Of a stretch of DNA of 39,118 nucleotides, positions 8,069 to 16,974 are shown one piece after another (position 1 is the stretch's first letter; every line of letters starts with the position of its first letter). The stretch lies in assembly GCA_947037905.1 (NCBI GenBank), contig CAMQUX010000001.1, positions 1 through 39,118 on the forward strand. The letters are read 5' to 3'. The notes beneath the pieces were generated by a model, which saw only the letters and a list, made by a program, of their open reading frames with translations, was not told where the DNA came from and made no database searches. This DNA is from an uncultured Desulfovibrionaceae bacterium (GTDB lineage: Bacteria; Desulfobacterota; Desulfovibrionia; Desulfovibrionales; Desulfovibrionaceae). Position numbers and translations under genes: made by a program.

Positions 8069-8095
8069 AAGGTAACTTGTTGTTGCCTTTTTTTT
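8069..8095 (+). terminator. Rho-independent terminator ahead of purB
   Basis: AAGGTAAC (8069-8076) pairs with GTTGCCTT (8082-8089), with one G-U pair and a 5-nt loop, followed by a run of eight T. It either ends the fmdB-type transcript or acts as an attenuator for purB, which begins 63 bp later. Confidence 0.75.
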
Positions 8096-8157
8096 GTTAG
8101 GAATTTAAAAAATAGAATGAATTAGTTAGTCTAATTTTTTAAAATAATGAGGCAAGT

Positions 8158-9456
8158 ATGATAGAGCGTTATTCACGTCCTGAAATGACAAGCATTTGGA
8201 CATTAGAAAATAAATTTCGTGTATGGCTTGAGGTAGAGATCGCTGTTTGTGAAGCGTGGAATAGGCTTGGGCGTGTTCCAGATGAGGCGCTTGCTGAAAT
8301 AAAAGCAAAGGCAGATTTTGACGTTGAGCGTATTTTAGAAATTGAAGAAAAAACTCGTCATGATGTGATAGCGTTTTTGACCGCAGTGGAAGAAAAAGTG
8401 GGCATGAGTTCAAGGTATATTCATCTTGGTTGCACCTCATCAGATATAGTAGATACAGCAAATGGAGTGTTACTTACTCGTGCTGGGAAAATATTATCAG
8501 AATCACTTGAGCGATTATTAAAAGCTCTTCATACATTAGCACATGCACATAAGGGGCAAATTTGTATGGGCAGAACGCATGGTATTCATGCAGAGCCAAC
8601 AACATTTGGTCTTAAAATGGCAGGATTTTATGCAGAATTTATGCGCCATAAAAAACGATTTGAAAATGCTCGTGAGTCTATCCGAGTAGGAAAATTATCT
8701 GGCGCTGTTGGAACATTTGCACATCTTAGTCCAGAAATGGAAGAAATAACATGTGAACTTTTAGGGCTTGGAGCAGATCCAATATCCACACAAGTTGTGC
8801 AACGAGATAGATATGCTGAATTTTTTACAAGCTTAGCACTTTTAGCTGGTGGTATGGAACGCCTAGGTACTGAGCTTCGTCATTTACAAAGAACAGAAGT
8901 GCTTGAGGTTGAAGAAGGTTTTGCAAAAGGACAAAAGGGATCTTCTGCAATGCCACATAAAAAGAATCCAATATCTGCAGAGAACCTTTGCGGACTTGCA
9001 CGCCTTGTACGTAGTAACTCCCTAGCTGCTATGGAAAACATGGCACTATGGCACGAAAGAGATATAAGTCATTCTTCAGTTGAGCGTGTTATTATGCCAG
9101 ATTCTACAGTCCTTGTAGATTATATGCTACATAGAATGTCAAATTTAATAGAAAACTTGCAAGTGCGCCCAGATAATATGGAGCGCAACATGCAGTGTTC
9201 TTTTGGTTTATACTTTTCTCAGCGCATGCTTGGAGCATTGCTAGAAAAAGGATTAAAACGCCAAGAAGCGTATGAGACCGTGCAAAAAGTGGCACTTCGT
9301 TGTTGGGAAGAGCGTGTACAGTTTCCTGATGAAGCACGAAAAGATGCAGCATTAGCAGGATATTTAAGCGAAGAAGATTTCAAAGAAATTTTCGATGTGA
9401 ATTATTATAAAAAACATGAAGATGCTATATTTAAAAGAGTTTTTATAAATGAATAA
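8158..9456 (+). CDS. purB: Adenylosuccinate lyase
   Basis: Catalyses two fumarate-releasing steps: SAICAR to AICAR in purine synthesis, and adenylosuccinate to AMP. The 432 residues carry the fumarase/aspartase superfamily signature GSSAMPHKKNP (around residue 262), TSSDIVDTA, and RTHGIHAEPTTFG with the catalytic His. The N-terminus MIERYSRPEMTSIW is typical of the short, Bacillus-like PurB class. The stop overlaps the pyrE start by 8 bases, so translation is probably coupled. A leader with a terminator precedes it. Confidence 0.97.
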   Translation: MIERYSRPEMTSIWTLENKFRVWLEVEIAVCEAWNRLGRVPDEALAEIKAKADFDVERILEIEEKTRHDVIAFLTAVEEKVGMSSRYIHLGCTSSDIVDTANGVLLTRAGKILSESLERLLKALHTLAHAHKGQICMGRTHGIHAEPTTFGLKMAGFYAEFMRHKKRFENARESIRVGKLSGAVGTFAHLSPEMEEITCELLGLGADPISTQVVQRDRYAEFFTSLALLAGGMERLGTELRHLQRTEVLEVEEGFAKGQKGSSAMPHKKNPISAENLCGLARLVRSNSLAAMENMALWHERDISHSSVERVIMPDSTVLVDYMLHRMSNLIENLQVRPDNMERNMQCSFGLYFSQRMLGALLEKGLKRQEAYETVQKVALRCWEERVQFPDEARKDAALAGYLSEEDFKEIFDVNYYKKHEDAIFKRVFINE

Positions 9457-10012
9457 CGAAGAATTATACGAAAAACGGTTAGCAGAGTTACTTGTAGATT
9501 TATCGTACTTAAAACAAGATGTAACATTAAGTAGTGGTAAAAAAAGTGATTATTATTTCGACTGTAAACAAACAGCGCTTAATGCTGAAGGTTGTTTTTT
9601 AATAGGACAATTACTCTTTAAGATGCTCCCTAAAGATATATCCGCAGTGGCAGGTATGACACTTGGAGCAGATCCTTTAGTCACAGCTGTAAGTTATGTA
9701 TCGTACACAAAAGAATCACCAGTGCCAGCAATAATCATTCGCAAAGAAGCCAAAGGGCATGGAACGGGTGCCTATTTAGAAGGTGTAAAAAATATTGCAG
9801 AAAATACTCGTGTAGTGCTTTTAGAAGATGTAGTAACAACAGGTGGAACAACCATAATAGCCGCAAAGCGCTTACGTGATGCCGGTTTTATTGTTGATAC
9901 TGTGCTTACAATACTTGATAGAGAAGAAGGCGGGGCAGAAGTTCTTAAAGCAGCTGGTTTGTCTCTTCAATCAATATTTACCAGAAAAAAATTATTTGAG
10001 TTAGTAGGTTAA
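9449..10012 (+). CDS. pyrE: Orotate phosphoribosyltransferase
   Basis: Joins orotate to PRPP to give OMP in pyrimidine synthesis. The 187-residue protein has LSSGKKSDYYFDCKQTAL at the start, the loop GMTLGADPLV, the Lys-rich flexible loop IIRKEAKGHGTG, and the PRPP-binding motif VVLLEDVVTTGGTT (residues about 127-140). It starts inside the purB stop region and ends two bases before the next gene, so it lies in the middle of one operon. Confidence 0.96.
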   Translation: MNNEELYEKRLAELLVDLSYLKQDVTLSSGKKSDYYFDCKQTALNAEGCFLIGQLLFKMLPKDISAVAGMTLGADPLVTAVSYVSYTKESPVPAIIIRKEAKGHGTGAYLEGVKNIAENTRVVLLEDVVTTGGTTIIAAKRLRDAGFIVDTVLTILDREEGGAEVLKAAGLSLQSIFTRKKLFELVG

Positions 10013-10014
10013 TA

Positions 10015-11298
10015 ATGGCTGGAAATGTAAAAAGATATATTACTATCATATTAGCTAGTTATGTAGTTTTTAGTACATCTTTTGCTTTTGCATGGACGTT
10101 TGAGCTGAGTAGTCAAAAACTTAGTCCTAAAGAATTTATTCGTGTAAGTAAAATCAATCAGGAATTATTTTTGCATAGAGGCGATGGAACTCCTTTTTCT
10201 TTTCCATCAACAACAGGGCAAGTTGTTGGAGATAAAATTACTGAGGGAGATTTAAAAACTCCAGAGGGTGTATATTTTATTATAGAAAAAATTCCCTACC
10301 GAGTAGATTTTGCGCTCTATGGTGATATTGCTTATCCGCTTAATTATCCTAATCCAGTAGATAGGCTTGAAGGAAAAACAGGACACGGTATCTGGATTCA
10401 TGGTAGAGGGAAAGAATTTTTGCTAAACGATACAGAAGGATGTGTCGCGTTAAAAAATCCAAATATAACAGCAATGTCTGCATATTTAAAGAATCGTCTG
10501 CCAGTACTTATAGGTAAAAAAATAGATATAGCAAGTGATGAAAATGAAGCACTCAAAGTGCAACAAACTGAACTATATACAGAAATAGAGAAATTTGTTT
10601 ATGACTGGGCTAATTCTTGGAGTACAAAATCAGATAGTTTTTTTGATTTTTACGATAAAAAAAGTTTTGAGAAAACAAGTGGGATTGGCTTTACAGATTT
10701 CAAAGAGAATAAAAAGCGACTTTTTTCGCTCTATAATTGGATAGAAGTAGCTCCGTTAAATATTCAAATACTCCCAGCAAAAAATTATTATGTGGTTTGG
10801 TTCGATCAATTTTACCGAACAGGTGAGTTTGAGTCTGTAGTACATAAGCGTTTATATTTAAAACGAGATGATACAGGGGCTTTAAAGATAGTAGGTAGGG
10901 AAATGCTAGAAGCGCCCGATCTTGAACCTCTTCGTGAGAATCTTTTAGCGATGCAGAAAGATGATATAATAGCATTTGTAGATAAGTGGTTTGCTAGCTG
11001 GAGAAATACAGATATAGTAGCATACACAGAGTTTTATGCAGATAATGCAAAACAAGCTAATCTACGTGGCAAGGCTACAATAAAAGCAAAGAAACAAAAA
11101 CTATGGAAAGAAAAGGGTGTAGTAAAACTTACACATAAAGATATAGAAGTATTCTTGACTAATAATGGATATCGTGTTGAGCTAATTCAAGAGTTTGAGG
11201 ATGGTTCTGGGTATAAAGATGTGGGTAGGAAAAGTTTATTGTTAATCCCGTCTAATAAAAGCTTTAAAATACAAGAAGAGTATTGGAGAAGTTTGTGA
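10015..11298 (+). CDS. Periplasmic YkuD L,D-transpeptidase/carboxypeptidase, Csd6/Pgp2-like
   Basis: Acts on the stem peptides of peptidoglycan. Residues 1-26 form a signal peptide (…FSTSFAFAW). The YkuD domain follows, with GHGIWIHGRG (His129) and NDTEGCVALKNP (catalytic Cys143), the expected HxGx…SxGC-type site. The C-terminal half (about 190-427) contains two segments of the kind FVDKWFASWRNTDIVAYTEFY, which look like two NTF2/SnoaL-type domains. The same architecture is found in Helicobacter Csd6 and Campylobacter Pgp2, L,D-carboxypeptidases that trim tetrapeptides to tripeptides and set helical shape. The M14 enzyme two genes downstream fits that pathway. The family assignment is by domain order; the exact activity (transpeptidase or carboxypeptidase) is not shown by sequence. 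Confidence 0.88.
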   Translation: MAGNVKRYITIILASYVVFSTSFAFAWTFELSSQKLSPKEFIRVSKINQELFLHRGDGTPFSFPSTTGQVVGDKITEGDLKTPEGVYFIIEKIPYRVDFALYGDIAYPLNYPNPVDRLEGKTGHGIWIHGRGKEFLLNDTEGCVALKNPNITAMSAYLKNRLPVLIGKKIDIASDENEALKVQQTELYTEIEKFVYDWANSWSTKSDSFFDFYDKKSFEKTSGIGFTDFKENKKRLFSLYNWIEVAPLNIQILPAKNYYVVWFDQFYRTGEFESVVHKRLYLKRDDTGALKIVGREMLEAPDLEPLRENLLAMQKDDIIAFVDKWFASWRNTDIVAYTEFYADNAKQANLRGKATIKAKKQKLWKEKGVVKLTHKDIEVFLTNNGYRVELIQEFEDGSGYKDVGRKSLLLIPSNKSFKIQEEYWRSL

Positions 11299-11960
11299 GC
11301 AAGAAAAAATATAGTTTTGTTTTAATGAACGATATCGGCTGGTATAAGAGCTATCGTTTTCGTCCTCGAATTTTAATTTATATAGGTAGCATATTAGCTC
11401 TTTTTTTATGTTTCGTTGTTTGGACATTTTACTGGAATACGGCTCAATATATAAAATATGAAGAAGCTCAAAATAGTTTAATTATACTTGAAAAACGAGT
11501 GCTTGAGCAAAGAACAGAATTAGAACGCTTATCTAATGTGAAACTATTTGCACAAGACAATAAAGTCGATAAAAATATACAGGAACCATTAACAGCACTC
11601 AGTTTACCAAAAATATTTGAAAAAATAGATTTAGGTGTTGCTGATGTAGGAAATTTAAAAACAAATTTTGTTGAAAATAGCCTTAATTTTTCTTTTGATC
11701 TGAAAAATTTAACAGAAACAGCATTATCAGGAGCCGCAGAGCTTAATATTTATTTAGCAGATGCAAGTTTAAAAGAATTGGGTGTACAAGGAAATAATTT
11801 AGATTTTTTTATTCAACGATTTAAGCGAATAACAGGAATATTCTTGTTGCCAAATGGCATATCATATAAAGATATTTTTGCTTTGCAGTTACTTATAAAA
11901 GATGAGAAGGGAAAGGTATTGTTCAGTGAGGTTTATCCTCTTTATACTCTTACAAACTAG
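11295..11960 (+). CDS. Inner-membrane coiled-coil protein in cell-shape operon, function unknown
   Basis: A protein of 221 residues. The GTG start at 11295 shares GTGA with the stop of the preceding gene and has GGAGAA just upstream; a TTG four codons earlier is less likely. The N-terminus (MSKKKYSFVLMNDIGWYK) is cytoplasmic and basic, then one membrane segment (ILIYIGSILALFLCFVVWTF, about residues 27-48), a short coiled coil (about 60-90), and a periplasmic mixed alpha/beta part ending LLIKDEKGKVLFSEVYPL. This layout resembles bitopic scaffold proteins of envelope machines. I recognise no family. Its place between two periplasmic peptidoglycan-trimming enzymes suggests an anchor or regulator for them. 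Confidence 0.85.
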   Translation: MSKKKYSFVLMNDIGWYKSYRFRPRILIYIGSILALFLCFVVWTFYWNTAQYIKYEEAQNSLIILEKRVLEQRTELERLSNVKLFAQDNKVDKNIQEPLTALSLPKIFEKIDLGVADVGNLKTNFVENSLNFSFDLKNLTETALSGAAELNIYLADASLKELGVQGNNLDFFIQRFKRITGIFLLPNGISYKDIFALQLLIKDEKGKVLFSEVYPLYTLTN

Positions 11961-13653
11961 CATTTTACTTTCTAGTTCAATCGTATTTGCTACAACTCAA
12001 GTTGAAAATTACGAGCTTTTCTCTGGTACACAATATCCTTTATCTATCTATGTTTTGACTGGCGAAGCTAAAGGTCCTACAATATTTATACAAGGTGGAA
12101 TACAGGGCGATGAGCAAGCTGGTTTTATAAGTGCTCAAATACTCAGTAGGTCAAAAATAGCTAATGGGCGGTTAATAATTATCCCACGAGCAAATATTCC
12201 TTCTATTCATATGCTCAGACGGCAAATATTTGTGGATATGAACAGACGGTTCGATAAAGATTATAATAAATATTATGAAGATAGACTTGTCCGTGGTGTT
12301 AAATTTTTTCTAAAACAAGCGGATGCACTTATTCATTTACATGAAGGTAGCGGTTTTCACTCTCCAACATATGTCAACAAACTACGAAATCCTAACAGAT
12401 ATGGTCAATCTATTATAATAGATGCTTTAGAATACGATAAGATACCTCTAGGTAAAGTAGCTAACCAAGCTTTAGCAAATGTGAATAGCACAATTGCAAA
12501 TCCTAATTACCATTTCACGCTTTTTAATATGAAGACATTCCAGAAGAACTCTGAGCATGCTGAGCAAACCAAATCTATGACTGGTTATGCAGTGAATAAA
12601 CTTGGTATTCCTGCTTATGCAGTAGAAGTAAGTAAAGATATTGTTCAATTAGGTTGGAAGGTGCATCAGCAATTAAAACTGGTAAAAGAACTTCTTACAC
12701 TCCATGGTATAGAGATAGAAATTCCTGTTGTAACAGAAAAAGAAATTGAAACGTATAATTATCAGTATGGTAAGCTATTAGTAAACGGTCAAGCCGTCAA
12801 AAATGGTTCCATAATATCAGTATCTGAAGGTATAGCGCTTAATATTAAATCCGAAGAAAGTACGTCTAAATTATCAAAAGAATTTTTACCAGCAATATCG
12901 ATTTTTAACTCCAAAAGAACGGGCGTGAATCTGCTTACAAATAAATCTTTAGTTTTAAATGATTTAGGTACGCTAAATTTATATGCAGATGGAAAAAAAG
13001 TAGCAAGTTATCCTGTAAAAACAAAAACTCGCATAGAAAAAAAACCAGTTTATAGTGGTGCCGTATTTTTAGGGCAAATTAACAGCGAGGGTTTTGAAGT
13101 ACAAGCAGGAGAAGTAGTACAGGCAGTAGCGGGCGATAAATTTTTTCTTGAAGGGGTTCATGGAAGTTCGTTTAATGAAATTTTAAATTTAAAAGGTTTT
13201 GTAGCAATACCTTGGGATAATACAGGTCAGGATATAGGCTGGGAAATTATTTTAGATCCAGATAATTTTATGAAACGCTATGAATTAGGGAAAAAAAATA
13301 ATCCAGTAAAGCGCTATAGAATAGTGAGAGAAACAGAAACTTGCAAGCGAGTAGAATTTTATTTAGACATAGCACCACGAGAAATTTATGGCTTGCGAGT
13401 ACTCAATAAGAAAAAGAAAATCTCTTATGTTTTACCGTGGGAAGCAGACTCAGATTTGCGTCTTCCAAAAGGGGATTATGAGCTGCAAGGTATTTGGTCA
13501 AATGGTGAGAAAGATTTAGTAGTACTCACAACAGATACTAAACCAGTAGCAGTAGGGCAGAGCTTTTCTATAAAAGATGAAAAGCTAAAGTTAACCGCGC
13601 GGCATAAAAATACTTTCGCACCAATTGGTAGCATAGTTCTGCGTTCGAAATAA
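11902..13653 (+). CDS. M14-type D,L-carboxypeptidase, Csd4/Pgp1-like
   Basis: Predicted to cut meso-diaminopimelate-D-Ala or similar bonds in muropeptides and so control cell curvature. A signal peptide ends near SSSIVFA. The zinc site reads GGIQGDEQAGF (Gln68, Glu71) and LIHLHEGSGF (His147). Gln in place of the usual first His ligand is the known hallmark of Helicobacter Csd4. A conserved AVEVSKD segment (near residue 240) probably holds the catalytic Glu. The C-terminal about 300 residues appear to be beta-rich accessory domains. The start overlaps the preceding gene by 59 bases; a GTG at 11926 with AAAGG upstream is an alternative and gives a shorter signal peptide. Total length 583 or 575. 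Confidence 0.88.
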   Translation: MRRERYCSVRFILFILLQTSILLSSSIVFATTQVENYELFSGTQYPLSIYVLTGEAKGPTIFIQGGIQGDEQAGFISAQILSRSKIANGRLIIIPRANIPSIHMLRRQIFVDMNRRFDKDYNKYYEDRLVRGVKFFLKQADALIHLHEGSGFHSPTYVNKLRNPNRYGQSIIIDALEYDKIPLGKVANQALANVNSTIANPNYHFTLFNMKTFQKNSEHAEQTKSMTGYAVNKLGIPAYAVEVSKDIVQLGWKVHQQLKLVKELLTLHGIEIEIPVVTEKEIETYNYQYGKLLVNGQAVKNGSIISVSEGIALNIKSEESTSKLSKEFLPAISIFNSKRTGVNLLTNKSLVLNDLGTLNLYADGKKVASYPVKTKTRIEKKPVYSGAVFLGQINSEGFEVQAGEVVQAVAGDKFFLEGVHGSSFNEILNLKGFVAIPWDNTGQDIGWEIILDPDNFMKRYELGKKNNPVKRYRIVRETETCKRVEFYLDIAPREIYGLRVLNKKKKISYVLPWEADSDLRLPKGDYELQGIWSNGEKDLVVLTTDTKPVAVGQSFSIKDEKLKLTARHKNTFAPIGSIVLRSK

Positions 13654-13735
13654 TGTTTAGTTGAAAGAGTATTTTAGTCTGGTTTGTGTTTATTTCTAAG
13701 AAAAATGAAATAGTTTTTTGCAAAAGGAGCAGATG

Positions 13736-15007
13736 ATGCTTGATTTAAAATATGTCCGCACTCACATAGAAGAGGTCAAAGAATCTTTAGAAAAGCGTCA
13801 TTCTTCATTGTCGTTAGATATTTTTTTAGAATTAGATGAGAGGCGGCGTAAGCTTCTTTTTGAGCTAGAAACACTCCAAGCAAAAAGAAATCTTGTATCT
13901 CCTGAAATAGCTAAAAAAAAGAAATCAGGCGAAGATACAACAGATATAATGGCAGAGATGAGTATTATTTCTGAGCGAGTAAAGGTGCTTAATGCAGAAG
14001 TTTCGGCTGTTGAAAAGGAAGAAGAAGACTGGCTTTTATCTGTACCAAATATGCCGCACGAATCAGTACCTTATGGTAAGAGTGAAGAAGATAATCGCAT
14101 AGAACGTTATGTGGGGGAAAAGCCTTCATTTTCTTTTAGTCCTAAAGAGCATTTTGAACTCGCCGCTGATAAATTAGACTTTGAACGAGCAGCAAAAATA
14201 ACAGGCGCACGGTTTGTATTATACAGAAAAGAACTTGCTCGTTTAGAGCGAGCATTAGCAAATTTTATGCTCGATGTGCATGCGAGCGAACATGGTTATG
14301 AGGAAGTAATACCTCCGTATATAGTAAATAGAGCAAGCCTAATAGGCACAGGTAATCTTCCTAAATTTGCAGATGATCTTTTTAAATTAGAAAATTGGGA
14401 TTATTTTTTAATTCCAACAGCAGAAGTGCCAGTTACAAATATTTACCGAGATGAAACCATCGCAGAAGAAATGCTCCCTCTAGCTTTTTGTGCATTAACT
14501 CCTTGTTTTCGTTCAGAAGCCGGTAGTTATGGACGAGACACAAAAGGATTAATTCGTCAGCATCAATTTCATAAAGTAGAAATGGTTCGTTTTTCTCATC
14601 CAGATAACTCATTTGAGCAATTAGAACTTATGATAAGCCATGCAGAAAATATTTTAAAAAAATTAGGACTGCATTACCGAGTAATAACACTCTGCACAGG
14701 AGACATGGGCTTTTCTGCACGTAAAACTTACGATATAGAAGTCTGGCTACCAGGGCAGGATAAATATAGAGAAATATCCTCTTGTTCAAATACAGGAGAT
14801 TTTCAAGCACGCCGTGCAAATATTCGGGTAGCAGTAAAAGGCGAGAAAAAGAAACTCTTCGCTCATACCTTAAATGGCTCAGGCTTAGCAGTAGGGCGTG
14901 CTCTTGTTGCAATACTCGAGAATTATCAGCAGGCGGATGGTTCTATTATAATTCCAGAAGTGCTGCAAAGTTATATGCGAGGTCTTAAAAAGATAGAAAA
15001 AGACTAG
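13736..15007 (+). CDS. serS: Seryl-tRNA synthetase
   Basis: Charges tRNA-Ser. The 423 residues comprise an N-terminal two-helix arm (MLDLKYVRTHIEEVKESLEK, then a charged coiled coil to about residue 105) that holds the tRNA, and a class II catalytic core with LIPTAEVPVTN, motif 2 CFRSEAGSYGRDTKGLIRQHQF, DIEVWLPGQDKYREISSCSN, and motif 3 NGSGLAVGRALVAILEN. I chose the ATG at 13736, six bases after AAGGAG; the adjacent ATG at 13733 is too close. Confidence 0.97.
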   Translation: MLDLKYVRTHIEEVKESLEKRHSSLSLDIFLELDERRRKLLFELETLQAKRNLVSPEIAKKKKSGEDTTDIMAEMSIISERVKVLNAEVSAVEKEEEDWLLSVPNMPHESVPYGKSEEDNRIERYVGEKPSFSFSPKEHFELAADKLDFERAAKITGARFVLYRKELARLERALANFMLDVHASEHGYEEVIPPYIVNRASLIGTGNLPKFADDLFKLENWDYFLIPTAEVPVTNIYRDETIAEEMLPLAFCALTPCFRSEAGSYGRDTKGLIRQHQFHKVEMVRFSHPDNSFEQLELMISHAENILKKLGLHYRVITLCTGDMGFSARKTYDIEVWLPGQDKYREISSCSNTGDFQARRANIRVAVKGEKKKLFAHTLNGSGLAVGRALVAILENYQQADGSIIIPEVLQSYMRGLKKIEKD

Positions 15008-15042
15008 AGATATAGTTTTGCATAGTTTATAAAATGCTATAA

Positions 15043-15069
15043 AGACCCTTATATACTATATGAGGGTCT
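15043..15069 (+). terminator. Hairpin after serS, probable terminator
   Basis: AGACCCTTATA pairs with TATGAGGGTCT (11 bp, one G-U pair) around a TACTA loop, 36 bp after serS. No strong T run follows, so it is a weaker candidate for an intrinsic terminator. Confidence 0.5.
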
Positions 15070-15164
15070 AATTTATAAGGGATATTTGATTTATAAAGAT
15101 TGATTATCGATAAGTGTTATGTTAAGTTATCAAAACTTCTTAGCAAGTATAAAGGGAATAAACA

Positions 15165-16064
15165 TTGGATAAAAAACATAGTTTTGGATTTGTAGCGTTA
15201 GTTGGTGCCCCAAATGCGGGTAAGTCTACTCTTATGAATAAGTATTTAGGAGAGAAAGTAGCAATAGTATCACCTAAACCACAAACAACAAGAAATCAAA
15301 TAACAGGCATACTTACACAAGAAGATGCACAGATAGTTTTTTTTGATACACCAGGAATACATGGTGTGCCAGGACGAATGAATAGATTTTTAATAAGTGA
15401 AGCAAATAAAGCACTCTCTGCTGCAGATGTTGTTGTGCTTTTAGTAGATGCAAGTCTACCAATGGTAAAATTACAAAAAGAATTCATAGCAGTAAAACGA
15501 GTCTTACAAAATAGTCATCAGCCATTTTTTATAGCGCTTAATAAAATCGATAAAGTAAAAGAAAAAGAAAAATTACTCCCGCTTATGGAATGGTTAGCAG
15601 AAGTGTTTCCTCAGGCGAGTATCGTGCCTCTTTCTGCATTAACAGGTAAGGGTAAAGATGTTTTACTTGAAGAAGTAATAACACATCTGCCAGAAAAAGA
15701 AGCAGAGTTTCCAGCCGACCAATTATCAACAGTACCACTTCGTTTTATGGCATCAGAAGTAATTCGAGAAAAATTATTCATGCAATTACAACAAGAGCTT
15801 CCTTATAGCACAGCAGTTGAGATAGAGCAGTGGCAAGAAGATGACACAATAGTTCATATCGACGCAGTAATTTATACTGGACGGCAAAGCCATAAGGGTA
15901 TGATAATAGGAAAACAGGGCGCATTATTAAAAAAAATAGGAACTTCATCACGAGTGGAGTTAGAAGATTTAGTAGAAAAACGAATAATGCTTAAACTTTG
16001 GGTAAAAGTAAAAGAAAATTGGACAGAAGATGTTAATTTCTTACGCTCATTAGGATTAGGATAA
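15165..16064 (+). CDS. era: GTPase Era
   Basis: Essential GTPase that binds the 3' end of 16S rRNA and helps mature the 30S subunit. It shows G1 GAPNAGKST, G2 KPQTTRNQITG, G3 DTPGIHG, G4 NKID and G5 SALTG, then a C-terminal KH domain with the GMIIGKQGALLKKIG motif. The length of 299 residues is normal. The start is a TTG at 15165 (no ATG is available), with AAAGGG nine bases upstream. The next gene begins five bases after its stop. Confidence 0.96.
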   Translation: MDKKHSFGFVALVGAPNAGKSTLMNKYLGEKVAIVSPKPQTTRNQITGILTQEDAQIVFFDTPGIHGVPGRMNRFLISEANKALSAADVVVLLVDASLPMVKLQKEFIAVKRVLQNSHQPFFIALNKIDKVKEKEKLLPLMEWLAEVFPQASIVPLSALTGKGKDVLLEEVITHLPEKEAEFPADQLSTVPLRFMASEVIREKLFMQLQQELPYSTAVEIEQWQEDDTIVHIDAVIYTGRQSHKGMIIGKQGALLKKIGTSSRVELEDLVEKRIMLKLWVKVKENWTEDVNFLRSLGLG

Positions 16065-16069
16065 GGTTC

Positions 16070-16582
16070 GTGAGGACTCCGAGTGAGCATATTTATAAAG
16101 AAAATTTTTTATTAAAATATCCTCAAGAACTAGTGAGTGTAGAGCTTGATAGTTATTGGAACTCGTCTCTTATTTATGCGAGAGATATAATAGAAACTCT
16201 TCCAAAATTTTCAATATTTTCAATAAAGAAAAAAATAGACAGTTTCTTTTTTATCTCATCATATTTAGAGAAAAAAATAGCATTTGGTGAAATAGGATAT
16301 GAAGAAGCACTTTTAGTGCTTGATATTCTTTGTTTTTGCTCCAAAAAAGCAAAAGTGAGCATAGATACATTTAATCAGCTGGCAAATGAAGATTTATTAT
16401 CGCCCAAAAAGATGTTTCAGCGTGAAGGCGGTAATTTTGCTGTGTATTATGCACGCATGCAAATAGCAACTTTTGCAGCAGATACAGTACTTAATTTCTG
16501 GGACGATTTAGATGCAGATATGACAGATATTGCAGATACTGTAGATGACAGAGTGAATATAGGAAAAAATATAGAAGTATAG
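16070..16582 (+). CDS. Unknown protein downstream of era
   Basis: A soluble, mostly helical, acidic protein of 170 residues with no signal peptide or membrane segment. The C-terminal third is very acidic (WDDLDADMTDIADTVDDR). It starts at a GTG five bases after era and is probably cotranscribed; a second GTG at 16082 is an alternative start. I do not recognise the family. The open frame is long for this AT-rich DNA and its codon use looks like its neighbours, so it is probably real. Confidence 0.7.
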   Translation: MRTPSEHIYKENFLLKYPQELVSVELDSYWNSSLIYARDIIETLPKFSIFSIKKKIDSFFFISSYLEKKIAFGEIGYEEALLVLDILCFCSKKAKVSIDTFNQLANEDLLSPKKMFQREGGNFAVYYARMQIATFAADTVLNFWDDLDADMTDIADTVDDRVNIGKNIEV

Positions 16583-16974
16583 CTATAGATAATGGGCCAA
16601 ATACTTAAAAAGTGTAGCATAAATACTTAAAAAAAAAGTGTAAGGAATATAATCTGTATATGGGTTTTATAGCATGAGACCATAACATAATACCATAATA
16701 AACAGCACCAAGCATGCAAAAATTACTATACGAGAGAGCAAGTACGATAGAGTTCGTAGCAAGAAGTTGCTAATAATCTCAGATAGAATAAGTGCTAAGA
16801 AAAATAATAGAGCAAATATAAGCTAAGTCTTTAAAATAGATAAGAGCATTTTTAATTGAAAAAACTTAGAATAGCTTAGTAAAATAAATTTTATTTAAAA
16901 TAACTGGGTACAGTAATATATAGCTTAAAAGTAAGGGCAAAATAGCATAATAACTGAAGAAAGGGGAAATAGTT
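16583..16974. other. A-rich spacer without recognised gene
   Basis: Contains a short direct repeat: AAATACTTAAAAAGTGTA near 16599 and AAATACTTAAAAAAAAAGTG near 16621. It should hold the promoter of the MerR-like gene. No open frame with a ribosome-binding site was seen. Confidence 0.5.
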
